Shown here one piece after another: positions 30,489-42,300 of a stretch of DNA of 64,000 nt; the first letter of the stretch is position 1; each line of letters starts with the position of its first letter. The position numbers were made by a program, and so were the translations under genes. Below the pieces are notes generated by a model. It was not told where the DNA came from and made no database searches. It worked only from the letters and a program-made list of their open reading frames with translations. Source of the stretch: Diplodia intermedia (Eukaryota; Ascomycota; Dothideomycetes; Botryosphaeriales; Botryosphaeriaceae); assembly GCA_021495925.1 (NCBI GenBank), contig JAKEKT010000002.1:558001-622000 (forward strand), written 5' to 3'.

Positions 30489-31479
30489 TTACTGTTTCTT
30501 GTTCTTAGAATAGATGAAGTTGGCAGCTGCGGTGATCAGTTCAATAGACCTAGACTAGCGCAGGCAAACTTACCCACAGGAGTGAGACCATTCTCCTTGG
30601 CCCACTGCTTGACACCATGCCGTTCCTTGCCGGTACCCCAGTTCTTGCGATTCTTCGGCTTGGTCAAGTCCAGTGGCTGGCTTGTGCTGTTGGCCGGCGC
30701 GAATACTACGAACACATATCTGTGCTTCCATGTTTTTGGTGGAGGGCCCGGCGGATAGTACTCCATGATTTCCTTCAGTCCGCTGGCCGTCATTTGGGAA
30801 AGAGCATCAGCGTCAGCAGAAACCTGCAGAGTGGTGCTTGAGCTGGCACAAGAAGCACCAGACCCAGTAAGGGGAATGCCGGCAACGATCCAATGGCAGA
30901 CTTCAGCCCACTCCGGGTTGTCACGCGATGGAGCATCCGGATCGGTCATTGCGAGCACATAAGTCATGTTCGATTTGCAAGGGCTCAGGGCAGAAGCAGA
31001 GGTTGGCTCATCGTTGAGGTGAATCGAGGGAGCTTTCTGCAGTCCTTTTGGTTTGATGTTGTTGCCCAGGTCAGCAGTCGCGTTGGACGGCCAGGTGATG
31101 TTGACCGTAAGGGAAGGGAGAAAGTCGTCAAGGACTGAACCCGGCGCGTGTCAGCAGACAGGACACCCACGGTTCGTACGATTGAGCCGCTCACCGGTCG
31201 GGATGATTTCCGCTTTGATAAGCCTGTTCAGGTCCGTAAGCCTCTGCTCTAAGACTAGCCTACCGAGATAAGAGAGCCATACTCAGCACGAACCCCCAGG
31301 ATACTCTCCGGAGCGGTAGCAGCACTGTCCAAGACGTGCTGTCCAGCTGGCGGCACCAAGGCATTGACATGGAGAACAAGCAGTTGGAGAAGGACGAAGC
31401 CGAGGAGAAAGCTGGTGCTCGCCAGGCTTCGCTCCAGAGCAGGAATCGTTCCCGCTGCGGGATTGGCGGAAAGTCTCAT
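30489..31479 (-). CDS. Secreted or vacuolar PEBP-family protein
   Basis: Four exons (31479-31283, 31223-31195, 31134-30574, 30526-30489) join in phase to 274 residues. The N terminus has a hydrophobic segment (FLLGFVLLQLLVLHVNA) that looks like a signal peptide or anchor after a longer-than-usual leader. The PEBP signatures follow: MTDPDAPSRDNPEWAEVCHWIV and YYPPGPPPKTWKHRYVFVVF, and the end ANFIYSKNKKQ. N-glycosylation sequons (NITW, NATA) fit passage through the secretory pathway. The family includes the carboxypeptidase Y inhibitor Tfs1 and lipid-binding proteins. The 29 nt second exon is inferred from phase. A longer start at 31524 is possible but gives a poorer signal peptide. Confidence 0.85.
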
Positions 31480-32088
31480 TGTGGTAAACCTCTCAGCAGC
31501 GCGGGCGATTCGAACTGAATGCAATTGAGAGATGAGTGTCCGGTAGCGAAAGCGTTGCGGTGTGATGCTCTCGCTCCCCGCAGAATTGCGTCATTGTGTC
31601 GCATGTGTGTCGCGAAAGGCAGGAACCATGCATGCACTCCATTCAGGCGCTAGAACCATGAACACGCTTGCTCAACTGGGCTTTTCGCTTATTGGCGACG
31701 AACCCCGTCACCATCCTGTGTCGGCGGTGGAGCTGCAGCAGATTTCTCAAGTCTTTGAATTGAATGTGCTAATCTAATGTGGTATCTTGATAATGTATGA
31801 AAGCCAGTCCCAGTATGATGCGTAAACCTGCAGCAGAACGAAGCCTTTGCGCCGCACGTCCAATAATCGCATTGTAATCAATTGCAAGCCTGCTCATTGC
31901 AGGATGCCGGCAGCCTCACAGGGCCCACCCTGCGTCCCATGCATCACAGTCGTGTTTCAACGACGACAATCCTCATGGAACCGCAAAGTTCGTGCCTGAT
32001 CCGGCGTCTGTACAGCTGACCGGCCATGGGGAAGAGTGGAGGGGAGCATGGGAGAATCCGCCAGCGCTCGCCGGGGTCGCCAGTGCCA
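31480..32088. other. Intergenic region
   Basis: The 609 bp holds the PEBP promoter and the 3' end of the isochorismatase-like gene. Short frames lack motifs. Confidence 0.5.
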
Positions 32089-32952
32089 TTAGTGCTTCTC
32101 CGCAGCCAAGAACGACTTGCTATCAGTCACGAACCCCATGTTGGTGGCGATGTTGTAGTCGCTAACCATCTGGGCCTCTGGGCCGGTCATCGTTCCCGTG
32201 CAGTCGCTAAGCAGAATGCAGTCGAAGCCCCATGAGTACGAGTCCGAGACGGTTCCAAAAACGCACTGGTCGGTATTGACCCCCGCGAAAAGTATCGTTT
32301 TCTTCCCGCTTTCGCGAAGGTACCGGTGAAGAGGCTCGTCCGGAGACCACATTCCGCTCATGCGGTTCTTGTCGAAGAAGAGATCGTCGCCGGCGACCAC
32401 GGCTTTCAGAGGCTCATAGAGTTCGGCATTCCAGGTTCCCTTGAACAGGCAGCGGCCACGTCCGTCGCCCATGTCGACTCCAAGGCGTGTGTGCCATCCG
32501 TAGCCTCGCGTCTTTGCGACGTTGTGGCAGAAGCCTCTCTGAACGGCGGGGGGCATGACACGAAGGTCATGCTCGTCAAGGCCCCAGTTGAGCCAGGCCA
32601 CCTGGATTCCTTCTCTTCTGCAACGCTCAATCACCTTAATGGTGGGCTCGACAGCCGCAAGCCCGGCCACATGCTTGTGAAAGAGCGGGTGGATGAAGAA
32701 GTTCTGCATATCAATGACCACGAGGACCGTGTTCTCGGGGTCAATGATGCATCCACGGTGGTGGCGGATGCCATCGTCGGCGTCAAGAGTCAGCTTCCTC
32801 TGGGAGCCTCTGCTGAGGTCGAAGCGCCTCGTTTTGGGGTCGAACAGCCACTGGTCATCGCCGCCGAATGAGACTGGCTCTGACCAGCGCTGCTCGGGAG
32901 CCGGCTCGGAAAAGACAACGTCCTCAACGGTCTGGAGAGCGCCGGGTGCCAT
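32089..32952 (-). CDS. Isochorismatase-like cysteine hydrolase
   Basis: A single exon encodes 287 residues from the ATG at 32952. The catalytic triad of the family is present: Asp81 in VVIDMQNFF, Lys195 in DKNRMSG and Cys230 in GVNTDQCV. The Arg/Trp-rich loops and WAWLNWG-type strand fit the alpha/beta fold. Members hydrolyse isochorismate, nicotinamide, N-carbamoyl amines or related small molecules; the substrate is unclear here. The N-terminal 60 residues precede the fold. The frame stays open to 33129 but begins there with TTG and crosses a TATA box at 33097-33091, so the shorter start is preferred. Confidence 0.9.
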   Translation of the reverse strand: MAPGALQTVEDVVFSEPAPEQRWSEPVSFGGDDQWLFDPKTRRFDLSRGSQRKLTLDADDGIRHHRGCIIDPENTVLVVIDMQNFFIHPLFHKHVAGLAAVEPTIKVIERCRREGIQVAWLNWGLDEHDLRVMPPAVQRGFCHNVAKTRGYGWHTRLGVDMGDGRGRCLFKGTWNAELYEPLKAVVAGDDLFFDKNRMSGMWSPDEPLHRYLRESGKKTILFAGVNTDQCVFGTVSDSYSWGFDCILLSDCTGTMTGPEAQMVSDYNIATNMGFVTDSKSFLAAEKH

Positions 32953-33815
32953 GTGCCTGGTGGTGCGCGTGAAGGGAGAGACGGTGAGGCTGGAGAGTTG
33001 TGGCTTTGGTCGCGTGAGTTGCGTGTAGCAATGTAGGAAAGAGGAGACCAGAAGCAGAGATGAAGGAGCCTTCAACTTCTTCTTCCCTTTCTTTATATCG
33101 GGCCTGCTGCCACACGCTAGATAAGGCAAGTGGCCAGGGCGGAGGCCGCGACTGGCCGACTCTGATAACGGGGGAACATGGCGGGCACGATAGGCGGCGC
33201 GGCCACAGTTTTACGCGGTCAGCAGCGCGGTGTATAAGGAGTCAAGGACCCTGGAAGCCGGCGCTAGAGCGGCGCGCAAGAGGCCGGCGCAGGGATGTCA
33301 AGTGTTGAGAGCAGAGCGCGACGATAACAAAGGAGCTGGCAGCAGGCGGCGCGTGCACGCGTCCAAGCGCAATGCGCTGTCCGGGCTGCCGTACCGGTTG
33401 CGGTAACCTGGGCGGTGGACGAGCTGGCGAGCTGGCGCTTGCGTACCCGGCGCGCTACGGGCGGCGCGGTGGCCGCGTCGCGCAGCCTGCCGACACAGCA
33501 GCCTATGGCATCTTCTCGTACTAGCGGTCTGGGCCAGGCGCAACGGCTACCTAGACTGCAAAACCGGGCAAATCGTCACCCGGACGTTCCTCATCCGCTC
33601 TCGCTTCACTCGTGCCCGTCATCTGCCCCGGACGCCTGCACGCCGCCGCGCCGCCCAGTTGCTCCCCCGAGTCCGCCGTGTTGACCGCCCGCGCCCGAAC
33701 AAAAACATCTGCATCTCCCAAGAGCGCCCCTCCCCGCGCGCCGCCCGTGTACTCCCCTCAGCGCCCGGCATCCTTCGACAGACGCCCGCCGCCAGGGCCC
33801 GCCTTCCCAGCAACC
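32953..33815. promoter_or_regulatory. Divergent intergenic region isochorismatase-like / DNM1
   Basis: The 863 bp region separates outward genes. TATAAAG (minus strand, 33097-33091) lies about 140 bp before the isochorismatase-like ATG. A pyrimidine-rich leader precedes the DNM1 ATG. The middle is GC-rich and shows no gene. Confidence 0.6.
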
Positions 33816-36407
33816 ATGTCTTTGGGAGAGGACTTGCTCAAGATCGTCAACAAGCTCCAGGACCTGGTCTTCAACACCATCGGCAATGATTCCCTGGACT
33901 TGCCGCAGATTGTGAGTCTCACCCGGCCGCGGCCCCTCGGCGTGCCCGCCGCCAGCTAACCCCCGCCCAGGTCGTAGTCGGCTCGCAGTCCTCGGGCAAG
34001 TCGTCGGTGCTCGAGAACATTGTTGGCAGAGATTTCCTTCCCCGTGGCAGCGGCATCGTCACTCGTCGCCCGCTCGTGCTCCAGCTCATCAACATCCCCA
34101 GCGACAGCGACAAGCCCGAGGGCGACGAGGTCCACATCCCGCACACCCCTGCAAGCGTTGCAAACCAGGACGAATGGGCTGAGTTCCTGCACATTCCGGG
34201 CAAAAAGTTCTTCGACTTCGGCGAAGTGAGGCGCGAGATCGAGAACGAGACGGCAAGAATAGCGGGCAACAACAAGGGCATCAACCGCCAACCCATCAAC
34301 CTCAAGATCTACTCGCCCCATGTGCTGAGTTTGACGCTGGTCGATTTGCCCGGCCTCACCAAGGTCTGTGACACGCGAAGAACGGCCAGGAAGCTAGCTG
34401 ACCCGACAAACAGGTGCCCATCGGAGACCAGCCGACCGACATCGAGAAGCAGACCAGGAACCTCATCACCGAGTACACTGCCAAGCCGAACAGCATCATC
34501 CTCGCAGTGTCGCCTGCCAATGTTGATCTGGTGAACTCGGAAGCGCTCAAGCTCGCCCGCCATGTGGATCCCATGGGCCGCAGGACAATCGGTGTGCTCA
34601 CCAAACTGGACTTGATGGACCACGGAACCAATGCACTCGACATTCTTTCCGGCCGTGTGTACCCGCTGAAACTGGGCTTCATTGGCGTCGTCAACCGTTC
34701 GCAGTACGACATCCAGGAGAACAAGTCTCTCTCCGACGCCCTGCAGGCTGAGCGCGACTTTTTCAAGCAGCACCCGGCGTACCGGAACATGGCGAACCGC
34801 TGCGGAACCGAGTTCCTGGCCAGGACTTTGAACACCACGCTGATGGCGCACATCCGCGAGCGGTTGCCCGACATCAAGGCTCGTCTGAACACGCTGATGG
34901 GCCAGACGCAGCAGGAGCTCGCCAGCTACGGCGATGCTGCCTTCATTGGGAAGGAGCACCGCGGTTCCCTGGTCTTGCAGCTTATGACTCGATTTGCTTC
35001 GTCCTTTATCTCCTCCATCGACGGTACTTCTTCGGAGATCTCGACCCGGGAGCTTTGCGGTGGAGCCAGGATCTACTACATCTTTAACTCGGTTTTTGGC
35101 AACTCTCTCGACACCATTGATCCCACCCAGAACCTGTCGACGCTGGACATTAGGACTGCGATTCGTAACTCGACAGGTCCTCGGCCCAGTCTGTTCGTGC
35201 CAGAGATGGCTTTCGACCTGCTTGTAAGGCCTCAGATCAAACTTCTTGAGCCTCCAAGCCAGCGTTGCGTTGAGCTCGTCTACGAGGAGCTGATCAAGAT
35301 TTGCCACACTTGCGGTTCCAACGAGCTTAGCCGCTACCCGCGCCTTCAGGCCAAGTTGATCGAGGTAGTTTCCGATTTGCTACGTGAAAGACTCGGCCCT
35401 TCCTCTACCTACGTAGAATCCCTCATCTCCATTCAGCGCGCGTACATCAACACCAACCACCCCAACTTCCTTGGCGCGGCTGCTGCTATGTCTTCCGTCA
35501 TCCAAGACAAGCAGGAGAAGGAGAGGAAGATGGCAGCATTAGAGGAGAAGAAGAAGAGAGAAAAGAAGCGCTTGAAGGAACTGAATGGCGTCAACGGAAC
35601 GGAGACGCCGGAAGAGGAGCAGGATGAGACAGAGGCCCCCGGCGAAAAGGCGGCCAACCTGACAATTCGCGGCCACGCCAGCAAGAACAGCAGGAGCATG
35701 TCTCCGGCTGTTGGCCGTGGGACTCCCTCTGGAATTGCAAGCGCACTGAATGGTGCTCGCGGGGCCTCGCCACCTAGGTTCCAGCAACCCGGATCCACCA
35801 AAGATAGCTTCTTGAACTACTTCTTTGGTAAGGAGGGCGGTATGCCCATGCCGAACACTCCGCCGAGTGCTATGATGGATGCGCGTCCCGGGAGCAGGCA
35901 CGTCACCCAGAACCAAGAACCCAGCTTTGCTGGCAGCTTCAGAAGAGGTGACAACCGCACACTCGAGCGCCCTCCCATCTTCGAGGTTGCGCAAGACGAA
36001 CCCGAATTTGCGATCCCCCGGAATGACTATGACAGCCCATTCGTAAGTTGGCACACGTCTGACCTTGGAGATTTCTTACTGACGTTGAATAGCCTGGAGA
36101 GCCAGAGCCCCCTGCGCTCACCGAGCGCGAAGCGTTGGAGACGGAGCTCATTCAACGCCTTATCTCGTCTTACTTCAACATCGTTCGCGAGACGATCGCC
36201 GATCAGGTGCCAAAGGCTGTTATGCACCTTCTGGTCAACTTTTCCAAGGAATCGGTCCAGAACAGGCTGGTCAGCGAACTCTACAAGGAGTCCCTGTTTG
36301 AGGAGCTTCTGTACGAGGACGATGCCATCAAGTCGGAACGTGAGAAGTGCGAGAAGATGCTCAAGATGTACAAGGAGGCTGCTGCCATCATTGGCGAAAT
36401 CCGGTAG
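33816..36407 (+). CDS. DNM1: Dynamin-related GTPase Dnm1 (mitochondrial/peroxisomal fission)
   Basis: Four exons (33816-33911, 33971-34363, 34414-36042, 36093-36407) join in phase to 810 residues. The GTPase domain shows the P loop GSQSSGKS (36-43), the switch Thr in GIVTRRP, DLPG (157-160) and TKLD (226-229). The middle domain includes LCGGARIYYIFNSVFGNSLD and HPNFLGAAAAM. An insert of about 170 residues rich in Lys/Glu, then Ser/Pro, contains DSFLNYFFGKEGG. The GTPase effector domain fills the last exon (LIQRLISSYFNIVRETIADQVPKA). Dnm1 is favoured over Vps1 because of SPANVDLVNS, VNRSQYDIQ and the IDGTSSEI-RELCGG region, and the length. Dnm1 oligomers cut mitochondria and peroxisomes with Fis1 and adaptors. 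Confidence 0.93.
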
Positions 36408-36841
36408 GCGTCGTTACCGCCGTGACCCCCAAAGTTCTCTGCGATTGACCTGGCGAGCGCAGTGTGTATTAGAAATGTACTTTAGAAAGAAGGCAAAGTA
36501 GCCCATGAACACGTGATGTTTTGAAGTGCTGGGCAGACATCTTTGTGTTCTTTGTTCCTCAGTCCCATAGATACGACTGGGTTTGGGGGGCTTTGCAAGA
36601 AGGAGCTGGGGAGGCGTTGAATATCGCTGTCTTCTTCTTGTCGCCAGGGTTGGCTTCATCGTTTCTTCGTCGTTATACTCGTATGCTGGCATTCTTGAGA
36701 TTGCATTCTGGCCACTTTTCTCACTCTACGAAGACATGTACATTCAAGGCTCTCTACTGTCCAGACACCCATGAACTTTTGCATTCCCACAACCCTTTTC
36801 CACCGCGCTTTTCTGCTTCCTAGGACTTGAAGATGGACATG
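36408..36841. other. Convergent intergenic region
   Basis: The 434 bp lies between the 3' ends of DNM1 and the hemerythrin-like gene and is probably untranslated sequence of both. Confidence 0.55.
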
Positions 36842-37598
36842 CTAAAATGCGCTTGGATCGCCGCCTTCTGCCGCCGACGGGAACGAGGAGACCAAATCCC
36901 GCAGCCGATCAACCGGCGCAACGAGCAATCCCGCGAGCGTTTCGAGTGGCGGCTGGTTCGGCGCCGACGGATGGCTTCGCGTCGGCACGATCTTCTTGGT
37001 GCGCAAGAACTCGGCAGCGAGCGCCTTGCTCTCGTCGGGCCGCAGCAGCGCCTCGAGACGCGGCATGTCCTCGTTCTTCTCGTGCTCGATGTGGGCGTGC
37101 AGATCGTGCATCAGACGCTCCAACAACGGTGCGAAGTCCACGTTGGCGGGCGACATGTCTTGCAGCTTTGCGAGGTCTTGCTTGACCTGATTCTCTTCGT
37201 CAGCCTAAATTTCTATTTTTTTCTTTCCTCTTTCTCTCGCTATGTCGGTTGTTCGTGTTCTGAAGCCAAAACTGAGGTAAACATACGGCTTGGTGTTGTT
37301 CCCGATCCTCGTCTGCGAGCCTGTGCCCTTCGTCGCCGAGGTGCTCTTCCATGGTCGGGTAGTACGTCAGTTCCTCGCTGATGGCGTGCCGCGCGACGGT
37401 CCATGTCAGCTGGTTGCGCCATTTGGTCTTCTCTTCGATATCCTCGGCAGTGACGATGTGTTCGTAGCAGGTGTCGAAGTAATCGTGGTCGGCGCCGATG
37501 GCGGCCGATATGCTGTCGTAGGCCTCGGGTCGTGCGGGCGGAGCGGTGGTGTGCTGTCTGCTGGCGTTGAGGGACATGGTTTCTTTGGTATGCCTCAT
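36842..37598 (-). CDS. Hemerythrin-like (HHE domain) protein
   Basis: Two exons (37598-37287, 37204-36842) join in phase to 224 residues. Iron-binding His/Glu residues of the HHE domain are visible: ADHDYFD, ARHAISEELTYYP, EDREQHQA, then LMHDLHAHIEHEKNEDMP. The C-terminal tail is Pro/Ser-rich with a possible amphipathic segment. Fungal HHE proteins are cytosolic di-iron proteins of unclear role, with suggestions of oxygen, NO or iron sensing. The start may instead be the Met at 37577. The intron is 82 bp. Confidence 0.88.
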
Positions 37599-38716
37599 CC
37601 CTTCTGCGGTCCTGCGTGCTTGTTATACTTGTGTACCGTGGCCATGTGCCGTACATATATTCGTGGATGATGTGCGTATACAACGTCCATTTGTGGGCTT
37701 CAACAGCGTCATGGTTTGTCCAGAAACGGAATAGAACGGATAGCGGCGCCAGTCTCTCGCGCTGCAGGTCTGGGGCCGACTGCAGGTCGATCCGTCCTCC
37801 AACTTACGCAGCAATTCTTCTTACGGCCTGTTGAGTATTGCAAAAATGACAATACGTGCATACGGGTAGTTGAAACCTTCACGTGGATGTAAGGAGTAGA
37901 TTGCATGATGATTGTTGACACAAGCCCCCGGACAAGATGCAACTTTAAGCGAATACACCCTGTATAAAATTTCCCGTCTGACATTTAAGTTTGCTCCTAC
38001 TGGATGCTCGTTGCGGGGAACAGCACGATTGACGGGATGACCCACAGGACGATGACACTCTGGCTGCGTAGATCAGCGCAGGGTCCTAAGCACTACTTTC
38101 TGCGGCTTTTATGCACTCCTAACCAGAGAGCCGTGTCTACCCGTGGTAGGGCTACTATCGGCCACTCCTCACACGATGGCCAGGACGCGAACCTCTGACC
38201 TCTCGCACTTCAAGCAGGAGCACCTAATATGTACTGCAGTCTCTTGTGCTAGCATATATCAAACGCATAGCTAAGCGCTGTTTTACTGTGCCTTCGGGAG
38301 CAAGACATTGGCTCTCTCAACTGCCGACTTAGCAAGCCGACATAGGAGGACAGGACAGCCATCGCCTTGGCGTTCTCAATACCGATGCTGAAATTCATGC
38401 AAGGATTTGAAGATTTCCAGCATCCGTTGTCTCTCTCGCGCCTATCAAGGTCAATCGCACACGAACGCTTGTCATTGTCGTGGTTCTCATCTTCCAGCAC
38501 CCCAACTCTCTTCGGTAGAGATGGCCTATCTCCTCTTCGCCACCACCTCCTAACCCCGCAACAAAGATTACCGTCATGCAGTGAGATATCTCTAAAAACG
38601 CCAAGCGCTATGGAAAGCACAGCCAGATCCCTTGAAGTACCCATCATTACCCATATTTTTGGGTCCATCAGACCATAATCCTCGTTTGATTTCAAAAAGG
38701 CATCTCCCCTGTTCTA
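37599..38716. other. Intergenic region, no gene recognised
   Basis: About 1.1 kb. A minus-strand frame at 38249-38695 (148 residues) has a fairly ordinary composition but I recognise no family and its start is not clearly supported. It may be a decayed fragment or chance. Confidence 0.4.
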
Positions 38717-39991
38717 TCAGACCACCATTGTCTTTGCGTAGAATTCGGGGTGCTGGCTCTGAACCATCGTCGTCACGCGTTCGACCTCCTCGGCCAAGCC
38801 CCTGACATTGTCATCCCACTTGCGCAACTCGCCGCCGACGACGCGCTCGAGATGGCCGGTCTTGCGCTGGCCAGAGCCCTCGCCGCCCTCAAAGTAGATG
38901 TAGCGGGCGATCTGGTCGATGTAGCCGGCCAGGCGACCCTGCTCAATCATCTGCGCGGCGTACGCCTCGGCGCGCTCGGCGTCGACGTTGAGCAGCTCGG
39001 CCAGCTGGTCGATGCCGATGTTGCTGTACAGGCGTGACGCCGCGAGCAGGTTGTGCTCGAGCACGGCCTTGTCGAGCACGGTGCTGCCGTCCGACGTCTT
39101 GGCCAGCTGATGGGGTTGGAGCTTGGCTGCGAACGCCTCGACCTCGACCGGGATGAGGAGCCGGTCCAGGAAGATCTTCTCGAGGATGGCGTACTGGTCG
39201 ACCTGCGAGGCGCGGTCGTCTTTGTAGAGGCGGGCGAGGGTGCGCGAGCGCTGGGGACCGGCAGGCGCGAGGACAGCACAGACGATTGCGGCAGAGAGAC
39301 TGTGGAGACGCTCCTCCTCGTCGATGATGAGCTCGTTACTGATTTGGTGGTACGCGGCGCTCGCATCGAGGAAGTTCCGCTGCGAGTCGTGGATGCGGGC
39401 TTGGGACAGCTGGAACTGGAGCTTGGTGGTCTTGTCTGTGACGCCGTGCAGAACATTTTTCACGCGGTTGAGATATGTGGTGGCGGACGTCGGGTCGTCT
39501 TCTTCCAGATAGCAGCGCACGATACGGATCCACACGGCGGCTTTGTCGTCGGCGGAGATGGTGCGCTGCGACGAGTCGAGCGGAATTGCCTGGAGGATTT
39601 TCGCGGATGCAATGAAATCGTCGTTTTCCTGGTAGGCGTCCGCTAGGATTTCCTTGATGGCAGTATCCTGCTCCTCGTACGACACCACCTTGGGTGCCAG
39701 CAGAGCCAATGCGCGCGTGCCAACCTCGACCTTGACGTCGGCATTGTCGATTTCGCGGAAGCGTGACACGAAAGACGCAAGCAGGGGCCGTGAAGCTACA
39801 ATTCCGATAGTGTCTCCCAGAAGCGATTCGACGTATGCAACGAGGTTAGGGGCGAGAGTGTCGGGGGTCGAGGTATCGATGATCTTGGTGAGCAGCTCGT
39901 TGTAGCCGGTGGTTTTGGACGAGACGGGCGAGGACTCGAGCTCCTGCAGAGCTGCAGTGATGTCGGCAGAGGCAAGAGTGTCGGGATTCAT
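38717..39991 (-). CDS. CSN4: COP9 signalosome subunit 4 (PCI domain)
   Basis: A single exon encodes 424 residues. The N-terminal two thirds are TPR-like helices (KILADAYQ-like repeats, WIRIVRCYLEEDDPTSATTY, RNFLDASAAYHQIS). The PCI winged-helix follows, with LLAASRLYSNIGIDQLAELLNV, AEAYAAQMIEQGRLAGYIDQ and the C-terminal helix RVTTMVQSQHPEF. IDQIARYIYFE is a CSN4 signature. The COP9 signalosome removes NEDD8 from cullins; in filamentous fungi it affects development and light response. The gene is head-to-head with TFG2. Confidence 0.94.
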   Translation of the reverse strand: MNPDTLASADITAALQELESSPVSSKTTGYNELLTKIIDTSTPDTLAPNLVAYVESLLGDTIGIVASRPLLASFVSRFREIDNADVKVEVGTRALALLAPKVVSYEEQDTAIKEILADAYQENDDFIASAKILQAIPLDSSQRTISADDKAAVWIRIVRCYLEEDDPTSATTYLNRVKNVLHGVTDKTTKLQFQLSQARIHDSQRNFLDASAAYHQISNELIIDEEERLHSLSAAIVCAVLAPAGPQRSRTLARLYKDDRASQVDQYAILEKIFLDRLLIPVEVEAFAAKLQPHQLAKTSDGSTVLDKAVLEHNLLAASRLYSNIGIDQLAELLNVDAERAEAYAAQMIEQGRLAGYIDQIARYIYFEGGEGSGQRKTGHLERVVGGELRKWDDNVRGLAEEVERVTTMVQSQHPEFYAKTMVV

Positions 39992-40397
39992 GGCAGCGGC
40001 GTCGTGGCACGGAGGAGAGTCGGGAGGGGTTGCTGGCGGAGCTCAGACTGGAGGCAGCAGCACCGAGCTCCAGGAAGGTCGTGGCAGTGGGAGGCGGCGA
40101 GAGCTTATCGGCGATAAGAGCCGCAGCACGCCCCAGGATAGGGCCCGGGCGCAGAGCTCGCGTCGCGGCTGGGCATGACGGAGACGCTGGTTGCAGTTGC
40201 AGGCCGCGCTTGTCTTCCGCCTCCGCAACCACAACCTCTCCCATTGTCCGCACCGAGCGCCCACCACGCCCCACGCCCCACGACACTGCGCCCACCAACC
40301 TACGCCCTCGCCGCTGCCGCAACTACTTCCACACTCCCAGCGACTCTTCCTTCAAACTGCGCCGCGCTTGCCGGCGCTCCCATCAACAGCGCCCGCC
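39992..40397. promoter_or_regulatory. Divergent promoter CSN4 / TFG2
   Basis: The 406 bp between two ATGs must hold both promoters. The CSN4 side is GC-rich; the TFG2 side is C-rich with CCCACC and CACCACGCCCC motifs. No TATA box is seen. Confidence 0.6.
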
Positions 40398-41533
40398 ATG
40401 AACGGAGTCAAGATGGAGACGGATCCTCAGATCAAGCCCGACCCGGATATCAAGTCGCCCAGCGGCCCTGGCTTTGCAGACGTCGACGACATGTACGAGG
40501 ACACCGGCGAGCTCAATATCCCGACAGACTTTGGCGACCGCCAGGTGTGGCTGACGCGCGTGCCGAAATGGCTGTGGGAGGTCCTTTCCAAGGCCGAGGA
40601 TGACGACGAGATTGAGATTGGTCGCATTCTGGAGTGGCAGGAGGGCAATGACACCAAGGTGCGCCGCGACACCTCTTGGGATTTCTGCTGCCATTCCGCT
40701 GACATGTGAGATATGCGCAGAGGAAGCTCCAGCTGCGCCAGACGGTGAATGATTTCGCCGAATACCCCAAGGAGTACAAGCTCAACGTCACCAACCCGCA
40801 CCCCATAAATGAGTTTGTCTTTTCAGAGAAGGATCTGGAAGGTTACAACCCTAATGCCTACAAGCGACCCCGCCAGGGCCAAGGCAACTTTGGCGGCCAG
40901 GGAGGTGGCGTCAAAGACGGCAGGGTGGACAAGTGGTGGAACAGAGTCGGCCGAAACGGGCGGAAGCAGCCAATTCCTAAGCATACAACCCTCGTGGCCC
41001 GGTCTGCGCTGGACGTTAACTGCGTTCCCGTTGATAATGCCGAGCTGGCACGCTTCCGTCTGCGCGAGAACAAGAAGACGGAGCAGGCGTCCAATCGTTT
41101 GGTGCTCGAGAACAACCTGCACGAATTCACCCGCCTCATCGGTGGCACTACGCCAGCCGGCAACCCCACCATCGACATCCAGGCAGCCAGAGCGAAGCCG
41201 AAGACTCAAGACAACAAGTTTGCCCGTATCCCGCAGAACCAGCTGCTGGATATGCTGCTCAAACTTTTCCAGGAGTACAAGTACTGGCCCATCAAGGCGC
41301 TCAAGGAACGCACACAACAACCCGAGGCCTATCTCCGCGAGACACTTTCCAAGATCGCTACCCTTGTCCGCACTGGCCAGTTCGCCAACACGTGGATGCT
41401 CAACAGGGACGCCGAAGAGAGCAACTACCTTTCCAACTTGGACGAGACGGATGTCAAGGAAGAGATGGCGCCCGAACCCGAAATGGGCGAAGATGATGAC
41501 GAGGGCGACGAGGAGATGGAGGATGCGCTGTGA
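40398..41533 (+). CDS. TFG2: Transcription initiation factor IIF subunit beta (RAP30)
   Basis: Two exons (40398-40658, 40721-41533) join in phase to 357 residues. The N-terminal dimerisation region contains QVWLTRVPKWLWEVLSK and EIGRILEWQEGNDTK, and the linker is charged. The C-terminal winged-helix DNA-binding domain includes RIPQNQLLDMLLKLFQEYKYW and IKALKERTQQPEAYLRETL. The end is acidic (EMGEDDDEGDEEMEDAL). TFIIF binds RNA polymerase II, steadies the preinitiation complex and helps start-site choice. Together with RPB7 it is the second basal Pol II component in the window, but the two are not adjacent. Confidence 0.95.
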
Positions 41534-42300
41534 GCTTCTCCTCATCATGCAACGAAAATCCCCAACCGTAGTTTTGGAGGCATCTTGTGTCTGGACCTTT
41601 TCTGAGCCTTTAAATTCTTGCATGGAACGGCGTTTGGCAATACAGATCGAGCGAAAAGGAAATTATCAGGACTTGTTTACTTCTTCTTTTGACATTTTGG
41701 CTTTCGGGAGACGGAGGAGGCTTTCTATCATTGACAGGTGCGGATGAAGAGCTGTTGCAGGGCGATGCGAAAGACATTGTGCCCGGGCAGAGACCAGGCC
41801 AAGTATAATATAAGAAAAACCATTGTAGTATACTTTTTTATCACAGTAATACATGTGAGCTTCACAAAAAGCAATCGTGACCGCCAATGGTGTTGTAAAA
41901 AGTAGCAGCGGTGCCACGGATTGCGGAGGAAATCCTTGTCGACTCTGCAGCCATGGTCCGACGCATTCACGCTAGATCTCACTCATTTGTCTACGCATTA
42001 GAATATCCCACGCTTGCCGGGAATGTTATCAACAAGGTTTAAATCTTGTTTGGCCAAGGGAGTTGTACGAAGCCGGTTTTCTATTTTCTTTCTTGGAAGA
42101 GCAAATACTCAACAACGTCCTCGAGCAAAAGGCATCCCAGCCTTATGGTGCGCCCCTGCTCTCTTTCCTGAGATGCAGCATGATCGGTATCAAGGTTTCC
42201 TTACTTTTGCATGCCGAAAGATGATAATTCCCAATCTTTGATCCGTAAAACGCCATATGCCACCATAATTCCTGAAGACGGGGGGCTACCGATAAGCCAA
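41534..42300. other. Convergent intergenic region TFG2 - NSA2
   Basis: The 767 bp is AT-rich and lies between the 3' ends of both genes. No coding signal is seen. Confidence 0.55.

Noticed and set aside
32953..33129. Longer N terminus for the isochorismatase-like protein
   Set aside because: The frame start at 33129 is TTG, and a TATA box at 33097-33091 lies inside the extension. The ATG at 32952 fits better.
34309..35307. 332-codon minus-strand open frame
   Set aside because: It is antisense to the conserved DNM1 GTPase and middle domains and shows no family signature.
33816..36407. Assignment of the dynamin as VPS1
   Set aside because: The start and GTPase domain resemble both, but VNRSQYDIQ, IDGTSSEI and the long insert with NYFFGK, plus 810 residues, fit Dnm1 better.
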